A stretch of DNA of 64,000 nucleotides, taken from contig NC_023751.2 of assembly GCF_000499845.2 (NCBI RefSeq), positions 28,898,975-28,962,974 of the forward strand, given 5' to 3'. Both the position numbers and the translations under genes were made by a program. Origin of the DNA: Phaseolus vulgaris. Lineage: Eukaryota > Streptophyta > Magnoliopsida > Fabales > Fabaceae. Shown here piece after piece: positions 23,918 to 35,175 of this stretch. Each line of letters begins with the position of its first letter. Within the stretch, counting starts at the first letter, position 1. The notes beneath the pieces were generated by a model. It was not told the DNA's origin. It saw only the letters and a program-made list of their open reading frames with translations, and searched no databases.

Positions 23918-23952
23918 GGTTGTGCACCGTTGCCTTTGTTTTGTATTTGTCG

Positions 23953-23980
23953 GGTATCAGAGTTTTGTGCTCTGATACCA
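23953..23980 (-). other. Primer binding site of copia copy B inside a perfect hairpin
   Basis: The complement of 23969-23980 is TGGTATCAGAGC, complementary to the 3' end of initiator methionine tRNA, immediately inside the 5' LTR. Its core is the arm of a perfect 10-bp inverted repeat: GGTATCAGAG at 23953-23962 and CTCTGATACC at 23970-23979, with loop TTTTGTG. Confidence 0.85.
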
Positions 23981-24028
23981 GGAAAGAATATTTTCTGTTT
24001 TATTCAATCTGTCTTTCATCTATAGCAA

Positions 24029-24072
<44 letters not shown>

Positions 24073-24230
24073 CCATAGCATTAGAACCGTACAGATTCTT
24101 TTTCTAACACTATAGACCCATTAATAGTGATTATATTCCTATAATTAAGTCTAATTATAGACTCATTAATAGTGATTATATTCCTGTAGTTAAGTCTAAT
24201 TAAGTCTAATAATGATTTTGTCCGGTAATA
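23981..24230 (-). repeat. 5' LTR of copia copy B
   Basis: It starts right after the primer site and ends with CCGGTAATA before the ATTAT duplication. It contains a long AT dinucleotide run that the other LTR lacks. It matches 19507-19768 apart from this run, two indels and a few substitutions. Confidence 0.88.
24031..24071. repeat. (AT)n microsatellite inside the 5' LTR of copia copy B
   Basis: About 41 bases of uninterrupted AT dinucleotides. The corresponding place in the 3' LTR (19556-19570) holds only a short ATACATATATATA. Confidence 0.95.
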
Positions 24231-24235
24231 ATTAT

Positions 24236-27177
24236 CCTTTTAATCTTTATATTAAAGAGCAAAATCAATTCAGTTTCAAATTTTTTTAAAAAGTTCAATG
24301 ATCCGAACCATTTTAAAACGATCTAATGTAATTCTAATAAACAGAAAATTATTTTACTTTTTACTAACGTTATTAAATTGATCTTTAAACTTGAAAAGAT
24401 GAACCATCAACTCACACTCTAAAAAAATAAAAAAATAGATAAATTTGATTTTAAAGAAACAATCATTTTATTATAAAATAAACTTTAAATAATTAATTTT
24501 TTTATTTACAAATTTTTTTAACTAATAAAATATTTATATTCATCTCATTGAAAACATTTTAATATTTAGATAAATTTATTCTTGAGATAAATTCAATGGG
24601 TCCTTCAAGAAGTCTAACGTAATTGGCTTGCAATTGCCATAGTCATGTGTTGGGTCACAATATTCGTGATAATTTTACATCGTAAAAATAAAAAATCGCA
24701 ATTATTTAATTACCCAAAAAAAAGAGAGAAATAGGTATGGAAGTAGACATGGTGCATACTACCTATGTAAGGGATGCCACTAAACATTTATTTCTCTCTT
24801 ATCATGGATTTCTTATCGAAAGTTTCAACAAATTGTTCTTTAAACAAGGACATTAATTTAAATATAAATATGACTATAATTATATGCATCCATTTATCGA
24901 GGTTCTAACTTCTATGTGATGAATCTTATCCAAATCATTTTTATATTATAATATCCAACGGTGCAATTTTAATAGGTTTCTCACAAGCAAGATTTTAGCT
25001 TGACCATGTGAGGGGCATTACTATCCTTTAACCAAGGACAACCCTAATCCCTAAAGTTGTTTGTATTCTCAAACCCCTATTGTTGGACAAAACTTGTGAA
25101 GAAATGAAGACAAGCCACATCAATTTTTCATAAAGTTGTTTTAAGTTGTTGTGTCATTAGGTCACAAAAGAATCCATTTGAAAATAAAATCATTGAAAAA
25201 AAGAGAAAAAAAAATAGGAGTGAAGTTTGAAACATCAAACTCAGTCAAGTTGGATATATAATTTTAGAATTCTACTTTTACTACAAAAAAGCCTTTTAAA
25301 ATATGATATTTTACAATGGTTACTCCAAAATAATTTAGTATACCATGATACTTGAACAAGTATATATTCTACATCAATTACTTTAAAATTGACTTAGAAA
25401 ATATTGTTTATATTGGTTGTACTAAAAATTAATGTAAAAAATGGATAATTTTAAACAGCCCTAGTAGAATGTGGATTTTCTTGTAATTTTTTTGTATTAT
25501 TTTTTGGATAATTTGTACAAATATATACATTTTCAATGTTATAAAAATTTAGGAAAAATATAATTATTGATTATTTTTATTTCTTTATTAATAAAATAAA
25601 TAAATAGAAATATTTCAAGATACCTCAACTCTTATAAAAAAATTACTGTAGAGAAATCTCACAACAAAATCAGATAATTTTAATATCTCACAATAACAAA
25701 AAGAAAAAATACAACAAAAATCTTCCATCATTAAACATTATCAGAAAAAAGTATTATTGATTAATGGTATTAATTATTGATGTAAATATTTTTTGCACTG
25801 AATCTTTGTATAATGGTTATGTAACATGTGTTGACGTCTTTCCAATAACACACTCATAATTTTATTTTTTTTAATTACCAAACTTTCTATCTTTGTTTTG
25901 GAAAATAATGAGATCGATAAAACATGAATATTTTTTTTATGTAAATATGATCGACTTCGGTTTAATAAGTCTTACAAATATCGATATGTTGACACTTAAA
26001 AATTTACTTCCATTTTATAATTTAATATATTATTATTTTAATTATGTTTATTTTACATTTTAATATAAAATTTCAATATATACTATTATATTAGTAAAAT
26101 AGGTTATAAAGTGGAAGTATCTTATCTTATATAAATGTCAAAGTATAACTTTTTAAAGTTTTATTATAGTACTTCTTTTTCTTTTCGTTTTTTAAAAATG
26201 TCTTAATGTTTATCCAAAACTTAGCCTTATGAGATCATTTTCTATCTCATGATCTATTTCAATCTTGCATTGTTTTATAAAACCCTAATCTAGTTATCTC
26301 TATTGTATATATAGTTGTTGTTTTTTTCCTAAAAAAATACTTCTAGATTGATTATGTTACAAACTATATAGAAAGTCACTTTTCATATTATTTGGACAAA
26401 AATAGATTCTAGGGCAACACTTTCATTACATTTATGGCATGTGCTAATACATCAAAGTAGATAAAATTTATACGCCACTCCTCACACTGAAATCCCTAGT
26501 TACTATAATCAAAACTTGTTATACTTCCAAATTCTAGTGAATGAGAGGTTTTTGGTTTAGTATAGAAACATGTCAAAATAGGTAATATGTAGAATCAATT
26601 AAATAGAAAAAAAGAAAGTCAAAAATATATGTAATTAAGTGCAATTATCTTGCATAAATTAGTAACATTTATTATAAAAAATATTGTAACAAATGTAATA
26701 AAGGTAAATTAGTAAAAAAATTAGTATGTTTTAGTAAATAAATGTTACGAAATTTCATTGAAAATGCATTTGAGAGTATCTAATGTGTTCCTTTTTGTAT
26801 TGGTTAGTCTTTCGCATGTTGTCGTTAACATACATGAATAATATTAAAATGAAAATTCTATAATGAACATCACAATTGTGTTATTCGATAAATAGTAATT
26901 AAATTTGGAACTTTTATTTTTTTTAATAAAACTTTATGTTATATATTATTATGAAATTTAATATTTTAGCGAAATTGACACTTCATGATTCAACGATAAT
27001 ATTTTATTACATAAAAAATTATCATTAAAAAAAATACACACCAATATAAAAAATTAAAGAATTAAGCCAAAATTTATAAAAAAAAAAAAAAACCTTAAAC
27101 CTAGACCAATCGAAACATAATATTATAAAAATCTATTATGAAAAACTGGAAGAAAAACTAGAGTATGAAACTTTTAC
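24236..27177. other. AT-rich intergenic DNA
   Basis: No gene is recognised. A CTACAAAAAAGCC block at about 25279-25291 with ATGATATTTTACAATGG downstream resembles the terminus of a CACTA-type non-autonomous element, but no partner end is clear. The part 24590-25090 is less AT-rich and non-repetitive; I cannot assign it. Confidence 0.45.
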
Positions 27178-27533
27178 CATTACAATAAAATTATTAAATA
27201 AAAATTAATTTAAAAAAAAAATAATTAATTGTTATTGTGATTAAATTAAATACTATTTCAGAAAGTAATAAAAAATTGATTTCTAAATTAATTTATATTA
27301 TTGTTAAATAGTTTCTAAATTGGTATCTAATTAATAACCAATGTTTTAACTATCAATTATTTAGATTCTAAATTTGTTAACAAAAATTTTAGTTGCTAAT
27401 TAGATACTACCATCTAACAATAATATAAATTAATTTAAAAATCAATTTTTTTTTAGTCTCTAATTTAGTCATTATAGTAACTAATATTTTTTTGTCTCTA
27501 AATTGGTTTTTATTTTATGTTTTCTTTTTAGTG
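27178..27533. mobile_element. Foldback/CACTA-like MITE, family copy 2
   Basis: The right end TTTCTTTTTAGTG is the complement of CACTAAAAAGAAA, and the left end CATTACAATAAAATTATT is its imperfect partner. The interior shares AAATTGGTATCTAATTA, ACCAATGTTTTAACTA and GCTAATTAGATAC with the copy at 3776-4136, in the same order, with more divergence in the central hairpin. Confidence 0.58.
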
Positions 27534-30500
27534 TACGCTTTGCATAGTAGCATATTACCTAAGATAAACTTACTGAACATAACGGTGAATTTCATTAGAA
27601 TTGGTAGATAAAGAAAGCATAGATTTTGGTTAAAGTTGGTCCTAATTTTTTGAAAAATTGAAGTTTGGTATTCCTCCCATTGAAATGAATGATTGGTTGA
27701 TGGGCAGCTATGACAGTAACCTAAATGTAATAGAAACTGAGAGAGTGTACAAAAGTGATTCCCTTATGGCAATATTTTCTAACACTGGGATTTTTTCTCT
27801 TCTTGATTGGTAAATGAAAAGGAAATTTGGCCGTTTGCAGGAGAAACGTGGTGTCAACTTTCTCGTATAACATTCTTTCCATGCACAAAAGAATAATTTA
27901 CACAGCAAAATCATTTTTCTGTACGAAAATCTCCACACAAAAACAAAACATATTTCTTTTTGAAAGTGAAATCGTGAGGGACTCAGTGTCTATCAACTTT
28001 CACAATTCAGTTTATCTTTACCAAATATCATCAACTTTATAATCTTTATTCTAACAACATAAGAATCACAAAAAGCTATAAATGTTTTTGGGTATCACGA
28101 AAACTATCTAAAAAGAGGTTAAAGAAAAAGGTTTCCTAAATAAAGTCATAATTTAATTATTAAATAAAAAATATTTTTACAAATAAAAATACCTTTCATT
28201 AAAAAAAAATACAGGTATATTGTCTAATACTTCATCTTATTTTCTCAGTAGACAATTTTTTAAACTTATCCTAATTCACATAAATATCTTTTATTTATAT
28301 AAATAAGTGAAATAAATGTTTAAATTAATTTTAATTAATTATTATATCATTAAATTAAATATTATTTTATAAATTATAAAATTATCGATATCTAAATTTT
28401 TTTAAATTAGTATCTAATTAACTATCAATTAATTTAGATTCCAATAGATTCTAAAGTTGAAAATTAAAATTTTGGTAGTGATTTAAATTAATTTAAAATT
28501 TAGTTTATAAATTTTTATTAATAATAAAAACTGCTTTAATATTAATATATATTTTTTAATTTATAAAATAATATCTAATTTAAATTAATTATTTTTTTCT
28601 AAAATTTGTGATTTTCTTTTAATTTTTATTGAAACTAAAATAACATATAACGTAGACATACATTGACATGAGGTGGTGTTATGAAAAACAAAACATGATT
28701 CCTAGTCATAAAAAAGAGGAAAGAAACACAATCATAGTTGTTCACCACGTGGTTTGTCTTAGTATGTTTTACATTTTGTTAATTACCACACAATATTCTG
28801 CCAGCGAAGAACAGAGAATCGGCTTTCAGAAAGCACTTTAAGGTAATAATAATTTAACAAAATGTGCATGCAATGAATAAAAGAGAAGCAATGATAAACT
28901 TGTGAGATATTTTTTCTTTTAATTTTAATTCTTATCGTTGAATAGACTTTTCAGGGATTCATTGTTCTTGTGGCTGACATGAATATCTGATATTGTTTTC
29001 TGCAACAAATTACAAATATTAAATCCACAGATAGATATGATATGCATGTGACATTAAGGGTACAGGAGAATATTACAAAGCAATGTGAGGACTTAAGGAG
29101 AAGACAAAATGAAAAAAAAAAAAAAAACTAACCATAAAAACAAAGAGAAATGGTTTGTGATTCTGGTTGTGGTCCAGAGAATCAACCAAATGTGGTTAAA
29201 TTTCTTCCAAAGCCTTCACTTCCACCAACATATTGCCAAGGATCCTATAATCCAAAACAAAACAACCACATCAAGAATATTCCACCAAGATGAGCTTTTC
29301 CCACTTGTTAAAAAAAGAGAGAGTTGAACTATACTAGTACACAATTTTAGTAATTTTTACTGAATTCAAATTTGAAATGAACTAATTAGTTGCATAAATT
29401 GAAGTATGATGACCTAAATGTTTTAGATATTTAAGGGTGTAATATGATAATTTGAAGATGCAATGTTCAATTAAAAGAGAAAGTTTATGCATAAAAATTG
29501 AATTTGAAGTGAGCAGCACAATAACATAAGGATGAACTTGAAAGAGATAAATATGAAGAGCTAAGAATGCAAATAATTAAATAAACAACTAGGATAACAT
29601 GATTCCAAATCTTGTCAATTACCTTTTTGTTGGAGTTAGGTTGTTACATGTTGCAATACCTTCCCTTGCTATTATGATTGTATATCTCCTATGTACCCCT
29701 TTTTATTTATATATTATTTTTGTTAATTAAAAAAAACTATCACTTTTTTCTCAATTCTCTAAAAGTATTTCCTTTTTCAATTCTTTCAAGCAATAACTCT
29801 TATATTCGATTATTTATAATTTTGTGGAGTTCAAAGTTCTATCCATACTTTGCTGGACTATAATATATTTTAACTTAACTTCCTTTTTTAATTGCCAACT
29901 ATGAGATCCTATTTAGAGATATTGGTCTTTATGCCAATATACTCTTCCATCAAAATTTTACTATTTGAAGTAACTCAATTCGTCTCTAACTTCCTTATTC
30001 TTTTACTTCTATTGCAAATAGGTACGTTTAGACAAACTTCTCTGTAACATTTTTAGAAGGAAAAAATGAAGTAAGTTTACAAATTAGTTTATGAACAAAA
30101 TAAGTAGTTTATGAAGATTTTTTTTTTCCTCCTAAATATTGATATGTAAATATTTTTTTCAAAACAAACCCTAAATAACTCTGGAGCAACTTAAAACCTT
30201 GTAACCCTTTTAGCTGGTGATAAATAAGTAGACAAATAGAAAACACCTTTTACTTTACGACTTGATTGTTTCGGTTTAATTGGGCCAAAAACTTGTCACA
30301 CCAGGGAAGCGTGTTCAGTTTTATTTATTTATGCTTTCTGCACTATATAAATTTGGGCCTGCAATATAGAAAAATTTTAAATACCCAAAATATCTTTAAA
30401 ATTTTGATTTGAATCATTGGAGTGTGAAGCTTGGGTTTTGATAGTGGTGAATTACAATGGAGGTGAAGGGAAAGCTGAGCTTGGATAAGGTGCATTAGTG

Positions 30501-31527
30501 ATTGTAGTTATGATTGAAAGGTTGGGTTATGTAATTAAGATAAAAATGGATGATTGAATATGAGTTTTAGATAAAATGACGATAGTGATTTCCAGAAATC
30601 GAATTTTAGAAAGACTTCCAAAATAAGCAGAAGCATTTGTGTATTTTGTTCTTGTCATTCTATAAACTCTGTTATGGAAGAAGGGTAATTTGCTTACCAG
30701 AAATGAGAATCTATAAGTGATTTTGAATGAAAATCATATTGCAAAAAGCAAAATTCGGAATAGTAGTTATAAATCCAGGAATATGAATTCAGAAGAAGAA
30801 ATTTGGTTTACGGATTCAGGATATTTCTATTATTTGACCTCTGTGACATAGTGCAGGTTGCAAAATGATATAATGCAGGAAACAAAAGCCTTATTTATTT
30901 GGAATAGAAATTGAAATAAATTTTATTTAATTAAAAGATTCAGGTGAAGAAAAAATCATATATAATGTTCCTACATATTCTAAGAGATGTAAGGCACCAA
31001 ATATACGAGACTGTAATACATGCATAAATAACAGTTTAAAAGAACACTTTGCCATACATCAAGTTTCTATGGCAGAACAAACGAGCCGGTAATAAAATCA
31101 TAGACCAAGTGTTGTACTTCCAAGTTTTAAAAGAACAGCATATCAATAAAGGAACCTCCAATAAAATAAATCAATATATACAATTTTCATGGTATGAGCA
31201 TGACTCATTGTGATCCTATCAAGACCAGTACCCTTCACGAGTTTAACCAAAAGGCAAAACAAGTTTTATGAAAATGATGGAAAATCAGTTAAATTACCTA
31301 CCTAACTCTTTCACTAAGATTGACACTTCCAATGATTTCCAAACACTCGTTTATGTTCCTAGCCTGCAAAAAAGTCCAGATGTGAAGATATGGTTTCATC
31401 GTATGTTGGCCCTTTATACTCTCAGTTTCACCCGTGAAGTATTCCTGTTATTCACATGCATCAATAGTATGCACATGACATATTTACAATGTGCATTCAC
31501 CAGTGACACGGAAAACCAAACTCACAC
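27534..31527. other. Intergenic DNA downstream of the J-protein gene
   Basis: A third, more decayed MITE copy lies at 28318-28622. Short frames at 27708-28042 and 29109-29327 overlap on both strands and are not supported as genes. Around 29141-29290 one frame reads VCDSGCGPENQPNVVKFL and further, a pattern less random than its surroundings but without a recognised family. At 30457 a short ATG frame (MEVKGKLSLDK) precedes a GT; it could be a lone first exon, but I see no continuation. The last few hundred bases before 31528 should hold the 3' UTR of the J-protein gene. Confidence 0.45.
28318..28622. mobile_element. Foldback MITE, decayed family copy 3
   Basis: It shares ATCGATATCTAAATT, TTAGTATCTAATTAACTA, TAAAATTTTGGTAG and AAAATAATATCTAATTTAAATTAATTA with the other family members in the same order. 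Ends are not sharply defined. Confidence 0.42.
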
Positions 31528-34500
31528 TCATGAGATTCCACCTAACACTCTCCTCAGATCAGACTTCTGCTCTGGAGTTAGCCTTGAAGGATACTTGACG
31601 TCAAGCTTAACTCTCAAATTTCCCTTCTTCCCAGGCTCTTTTGATATAGGCATTCCTTCATCAGGGACAACAATCTCGGCACCAGGTTTGACAATATCTG
31701 TCAATGGTAAGACGAGACTCCTTCCATCCAAGGTGGTAAGGTCCAACGTTTTACCTGTAAGGGCCTCAAGAAGGGTTATCTCCTGGTTGATCACCAAATC
31801 ATTGCCATCCCTTCTATAAAGAGCATGCGGTTTCTCATCTATCACAAAAATTAGATCTGCTGGGATGACACCAGGCTCCTGGTTACCCTTCTCTGGGAAG
31901 GTAATCTTTGTTCCTTTCTTCCAACCAGGTTTTATCTCAATGGTCAAAATCTCTTCCACATTTCGAGGTTTGCTGAAATTTCATTGCACGTTACAAATAT
32001 CGTCAACACAAATATCCACTTCTCAGATGTAAAAGAAAAAGAGCAAATTTTTTCCTTAAAAGAAACATTTCTAGTGTTGTCGGTACATACATACATACAT
32101 ACAAGGCAAATCTTTCCTATTTTCTGGGATAATCCGGTAATTAGATTAACAGTCTGATTACAATTTTCAAAATACTCTGCAACTTCCATATTTGGATTTT
32201 AAGAGACCTCTGTCTAAACCTAGTTATTAGAATCTAAGGATTCAGCTAGCTATCAATTTGTATCATCCGACGAATCTCAAATAACTTTGAATCTTTCTAA
32301 ACATGAACGAATCAGAGTGATTTCAATAATTCTTTATTTTATCTTTTTCACTTTTCTTTCACTAATTCACTGAAAGAAAATGAAAAATCATTTAATAAGC
32401 TCAAATTGTTAAATAAAAAGGAATTGACGGAGCACTTTTGAACCTGTCTTATTGGCTGTTTCATATCATCAATTCCCTTCTTCCAAAATAGTGACTTTAT
32501 AAACTCAAATATAACAAACAATTCGTTTAACAAGACTTGTTGCTAAGTTGTTTTAATCTATTTTTGGTTTAAAATTATAATATTGAATACTAAATATCAC
32601 CTGTGTGATACATTCAAAGTCATTTTAGATCATCTAGGATTCCTACAATTTAATACAAACTATGATTCATAATTCAAAAATTAGTTTGGTGATTCACAGT
32701 ATAAATATCGATTTCAAATGTTGGTCTAAACTGATAATAACAGACGCTCCAACTGCAGAAAAAACAATACTAGATTAATCAAATCACTACAATCAACCAT
32801 AAAAAAAATGGCTTAATTTGGTCCCTATAGTTCCACTAAAGTTTTGACTTTGGTCCCTCATTTTGCAACAATGCACCCCATAGTTCCAAATTGATGCTAA
32901 AGTTTGATACCAAATAAATTGACTCTTTATTCACGGTAAGGAAATAATCTTAATTTAAATATATACAGTATTGCCCAAAAGATGCCAGATAAAACTAGCA
33001 TTTGTAGTAGTCAGAGTTTCAAGAATATGTAATACTTGATTTGCCATGTATTGAAAAAGAAATAGTTTATCTGTGTTTTATATCAATAGCTTCTCCAACT
33101 TGAAAAAATATAAGCCTATAAAACATTTTATTTTTTATTTAATAGCCAAGCAACCCTTTTCAAATTAGCCACATTAAATTATATTTAGAGCTAACCTTCA
33201 AATTATATGAATTATGTATATAAACTACGACATTCCATACATTGACATGTGTGCCCATTATGAATTATCTTTCACTAGGATAGGCAAAAGCCAGGGTTGG
33301 GAAAATGGTAGGTGATAAAATTATTTTTGAAATCTTAGTGTGGAAGCCTAAAGTTCATCATACACGTGATGATCACTAAAGCAATAGGTTATAATCAAGG
33401 CAACTGCAAAGAAATAATATGTATTCGTCTCAATCAACACATTAGCCAATGCCGTTGTCCCGATAGCCGATTGTCTTAACAAAAGTAAGCACTATCCTAA
33501 CTAAGTCAAGCTGAAGCAGGTGCAAATTGCACATGACATTCACTACGTGCCTCTTACTGACAAACATAAAATGCATACCTTACTGAATTCCCTTTCACAA
33601 TAATTTATCGTGTCCACAAGGTCAAAAGCATAACAAAATGAACACTAAGGATTCCAAGATGTCAACGAAAACAACTTTCTGGGATATGTTATACCAACAC
33701 TTACGAACAACATCCCTTTATCCGTAGACAAAAATCAGTCATGAAATTATTTTCTGTTGTTTAGAAAACAGCCCATGAAAAATTTCTATTTGCTTGGAAA
33801 TTTTGCTCTTCCAAAATTGAAAGTGCACATATTCATCATGGGATTCATATTTACGTTATACAAGAAACCCCATGTCAAACCTGACATCATCACCTATTCC
33901 ACAACAAAGTCCACCTTCGGTCCTTAGTTTCAATGTAAATTAAAATACTCAGCCATATCTTTGCAGCCAAATATATAATGCTAAATGACCCAAGCATAGA
34001 CAAGCCGCATACATACATAAAGTGAATAATGTCAAAAGCAAAAGAGGACCAAAAGAAAAGTCGTTACCTAGTTGGTCAAAGATTTGGACTTCAAGAACAT
34101 TCAAACAAAAAGGTGTTCAGCAACCACTACATAGTTCTATTCAGTCAAAGGATAAGGGAAGCAAAGTGTAGTAGGCAAACACTACAACTCTGGAACTTAC
34201 AGCTATGACAATCCTTCATGGTAAAGAGATTTCACACACACGTACACACACAATTGGTCTAGTATAGGTATAGAAATTGGAATTAAAAAAAGTGACCCTA
34301 ACCAACACCCTTTCAATTTCACTGTACTTAACTTTCACCCTCTGTTGGAAATTACACTAACTAACCTATAATCAACCATTTTGTCACACACACACACAAA
34401 AGCTTATCAACCGAAGAAAAAATAAAACCCACGAAACAATCCGACACAAGCACATTGAGTGAAATTAGGTTAAAGATAAGACTGTTTTACCCAAAAGCGT

Positions 34501-35035
34501 CGTAGACGTTCCTGGAGATCTTCATCTTCTTCTTGACGCCCTTGTAGAGGTCCTCCAAGCTGCAGGGGAGCGCGTTCTCGATCGGGGAAGCCTTCCTCGG
34601 GGCGGCGGCGCCGAACGCGGGGCCGCCGTTGGAGGTTCGGAAGAAGGCGTTGCGGCGCGAGGAGCCGACGTCGTCCGGGCCGAAGAACTCAGCGTAGATG
34701 TCGTCAGCGTCGCGGGGGTTGAAGCGGAAGGAGGAGGCGGGGGGATGTTGGCGGTGAAAGGCGCGGGAGGAGGAGGAGGAGGACTGCGGCGGCGGCGGAA
34801 ACTGGCCGGATTTGAGAGCCTCCTCCCCGTAGAGATCGTAGATCTGGCGCTTCTGAGGGTCGCTGAGGACATCATAGGCTTCGGAGATTCGTTTGAATTT
34901 GGCCTCTGCCTCGCTCTTGTTGTCGGGGTTCTTGTCGGGGTGCCATATGCGGGCGAGGCGCTTGTACGCTTTCTTCAAATCGTCGTCGCTGGCGTTGCGA
35001 TTGACTTTGAGTATGTTGTAGTAGTCCATGCCCAT
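31528..35035 (-). CDS. Type-II J-protein co-chaperone (DnaJ homolog subfamily B-like)
   Basis: Two exons: 35035-34491 and 31972-31528, joined by a 2518-bp intron (donor GG|GTAAAAC, acceptor TTTCAG|C; the split codon GGC restores the conserved glycine). The product is 329 residues, the usual size. The J-domain spans residues 3-68 with the HPD triad at 32-34 (WHPDKNP), which stimulates Hsp70 ATP hydrolysis. Residues 78-110 hold a proline run, six serines and F/R residues in place of a classical G/F stretch. The C-terminal peptide-binding domains begin near 151 ([21 protein letters not shown]). They include [29 protein letters not shown] and TLDGRSL, without the Cys-rich zinc finger of type I. 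It is probably cytosolic or nuclear. Exon 1 is GC-rich against an AT-rich setting. Family certain; individual orthologue not assigned. Confidence 0.95.
32815..32935. repeat. Dispersed-repeat fragment in the J-protein intron
   Basis: The sequence GGTCCCTATAGTTCCACTAAAG, with TTTGGTCCCTCATTTTG and CCCATAGTTCCAAATTG close by, resembles a repeat motif often met in legume introns and intergenic DNA. Its type is unknown to me. No ends are visible. Confidence 0.35.
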
Positions 35036-35165
35036 GACGGTGTCGTTTGGGTGCTCCGGTGCGGCGGAGAGGAGCGTCGGAATTGACGGTTAGGATTTGG
35101 AAGAACGAGATTGGAGGAAGAGGAAATTTAAAAATAAAGAAATAATGAGATAGCAGTTTTTTGGG

Positions 35166-35174
35166 ATTTATAAA
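35166..35174 (-). promoter_or_regulatory. Candidate TATA box of the J-protein gene
   Basis: On the - strand TTTATAAAT lies about 130 bases upstream of the ATG, which would give a 5' UTR of roughly 100 bases. A CACGTA motif (G-box core) lies about 20 bases further upstream (35192-35197). Position and match are plausible; no experimental support is visible from sequence. Confidence 0.4.
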
Positions 35175-35175
35175 G

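Larger units (their letters stand above)
19507..24230 (-). mobile_element. Ty1/copia LTR retrotransposon (copy B), nearly intact
   Basis: This 4724-bp element is flanked by the target duplication ATTAT (19502-19506 and 24231-24235). It lies on the - strand. LTRs are 262 bp (19507-19768) and 250 bp (23981-24230). A tRNA-iMet-type primer site TGGTATCAGAGC (complement of 23969-23980) directly adjoins the 5' LTR. A polypurine tract (complement of 19769-19780, CTTGAGGGGA) adjoins the 3' LTR. The order is gag, protease, integrase, RT, RNase H. Pol is open for about 960 codons. The visible defects are a probable gag deletion with frameshift, a frameshift after the protease, and one TGA in the pre-integrase region. 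Base composition is richer in GC than the surroundings. Confidence 0.94.

Noticed and set aside
30457..30492. Short ATG frame MEVKGKLSLDK followed by GT as a first exon
   Set aside because: No further exon or family could be found, so it is not listed as a gene.
34522..35086. Frames of 113-117 codons rich in A, P, S, G and R
   Set aside because: They are alternative frames of the GC-rich first exon of the J-protein gene.
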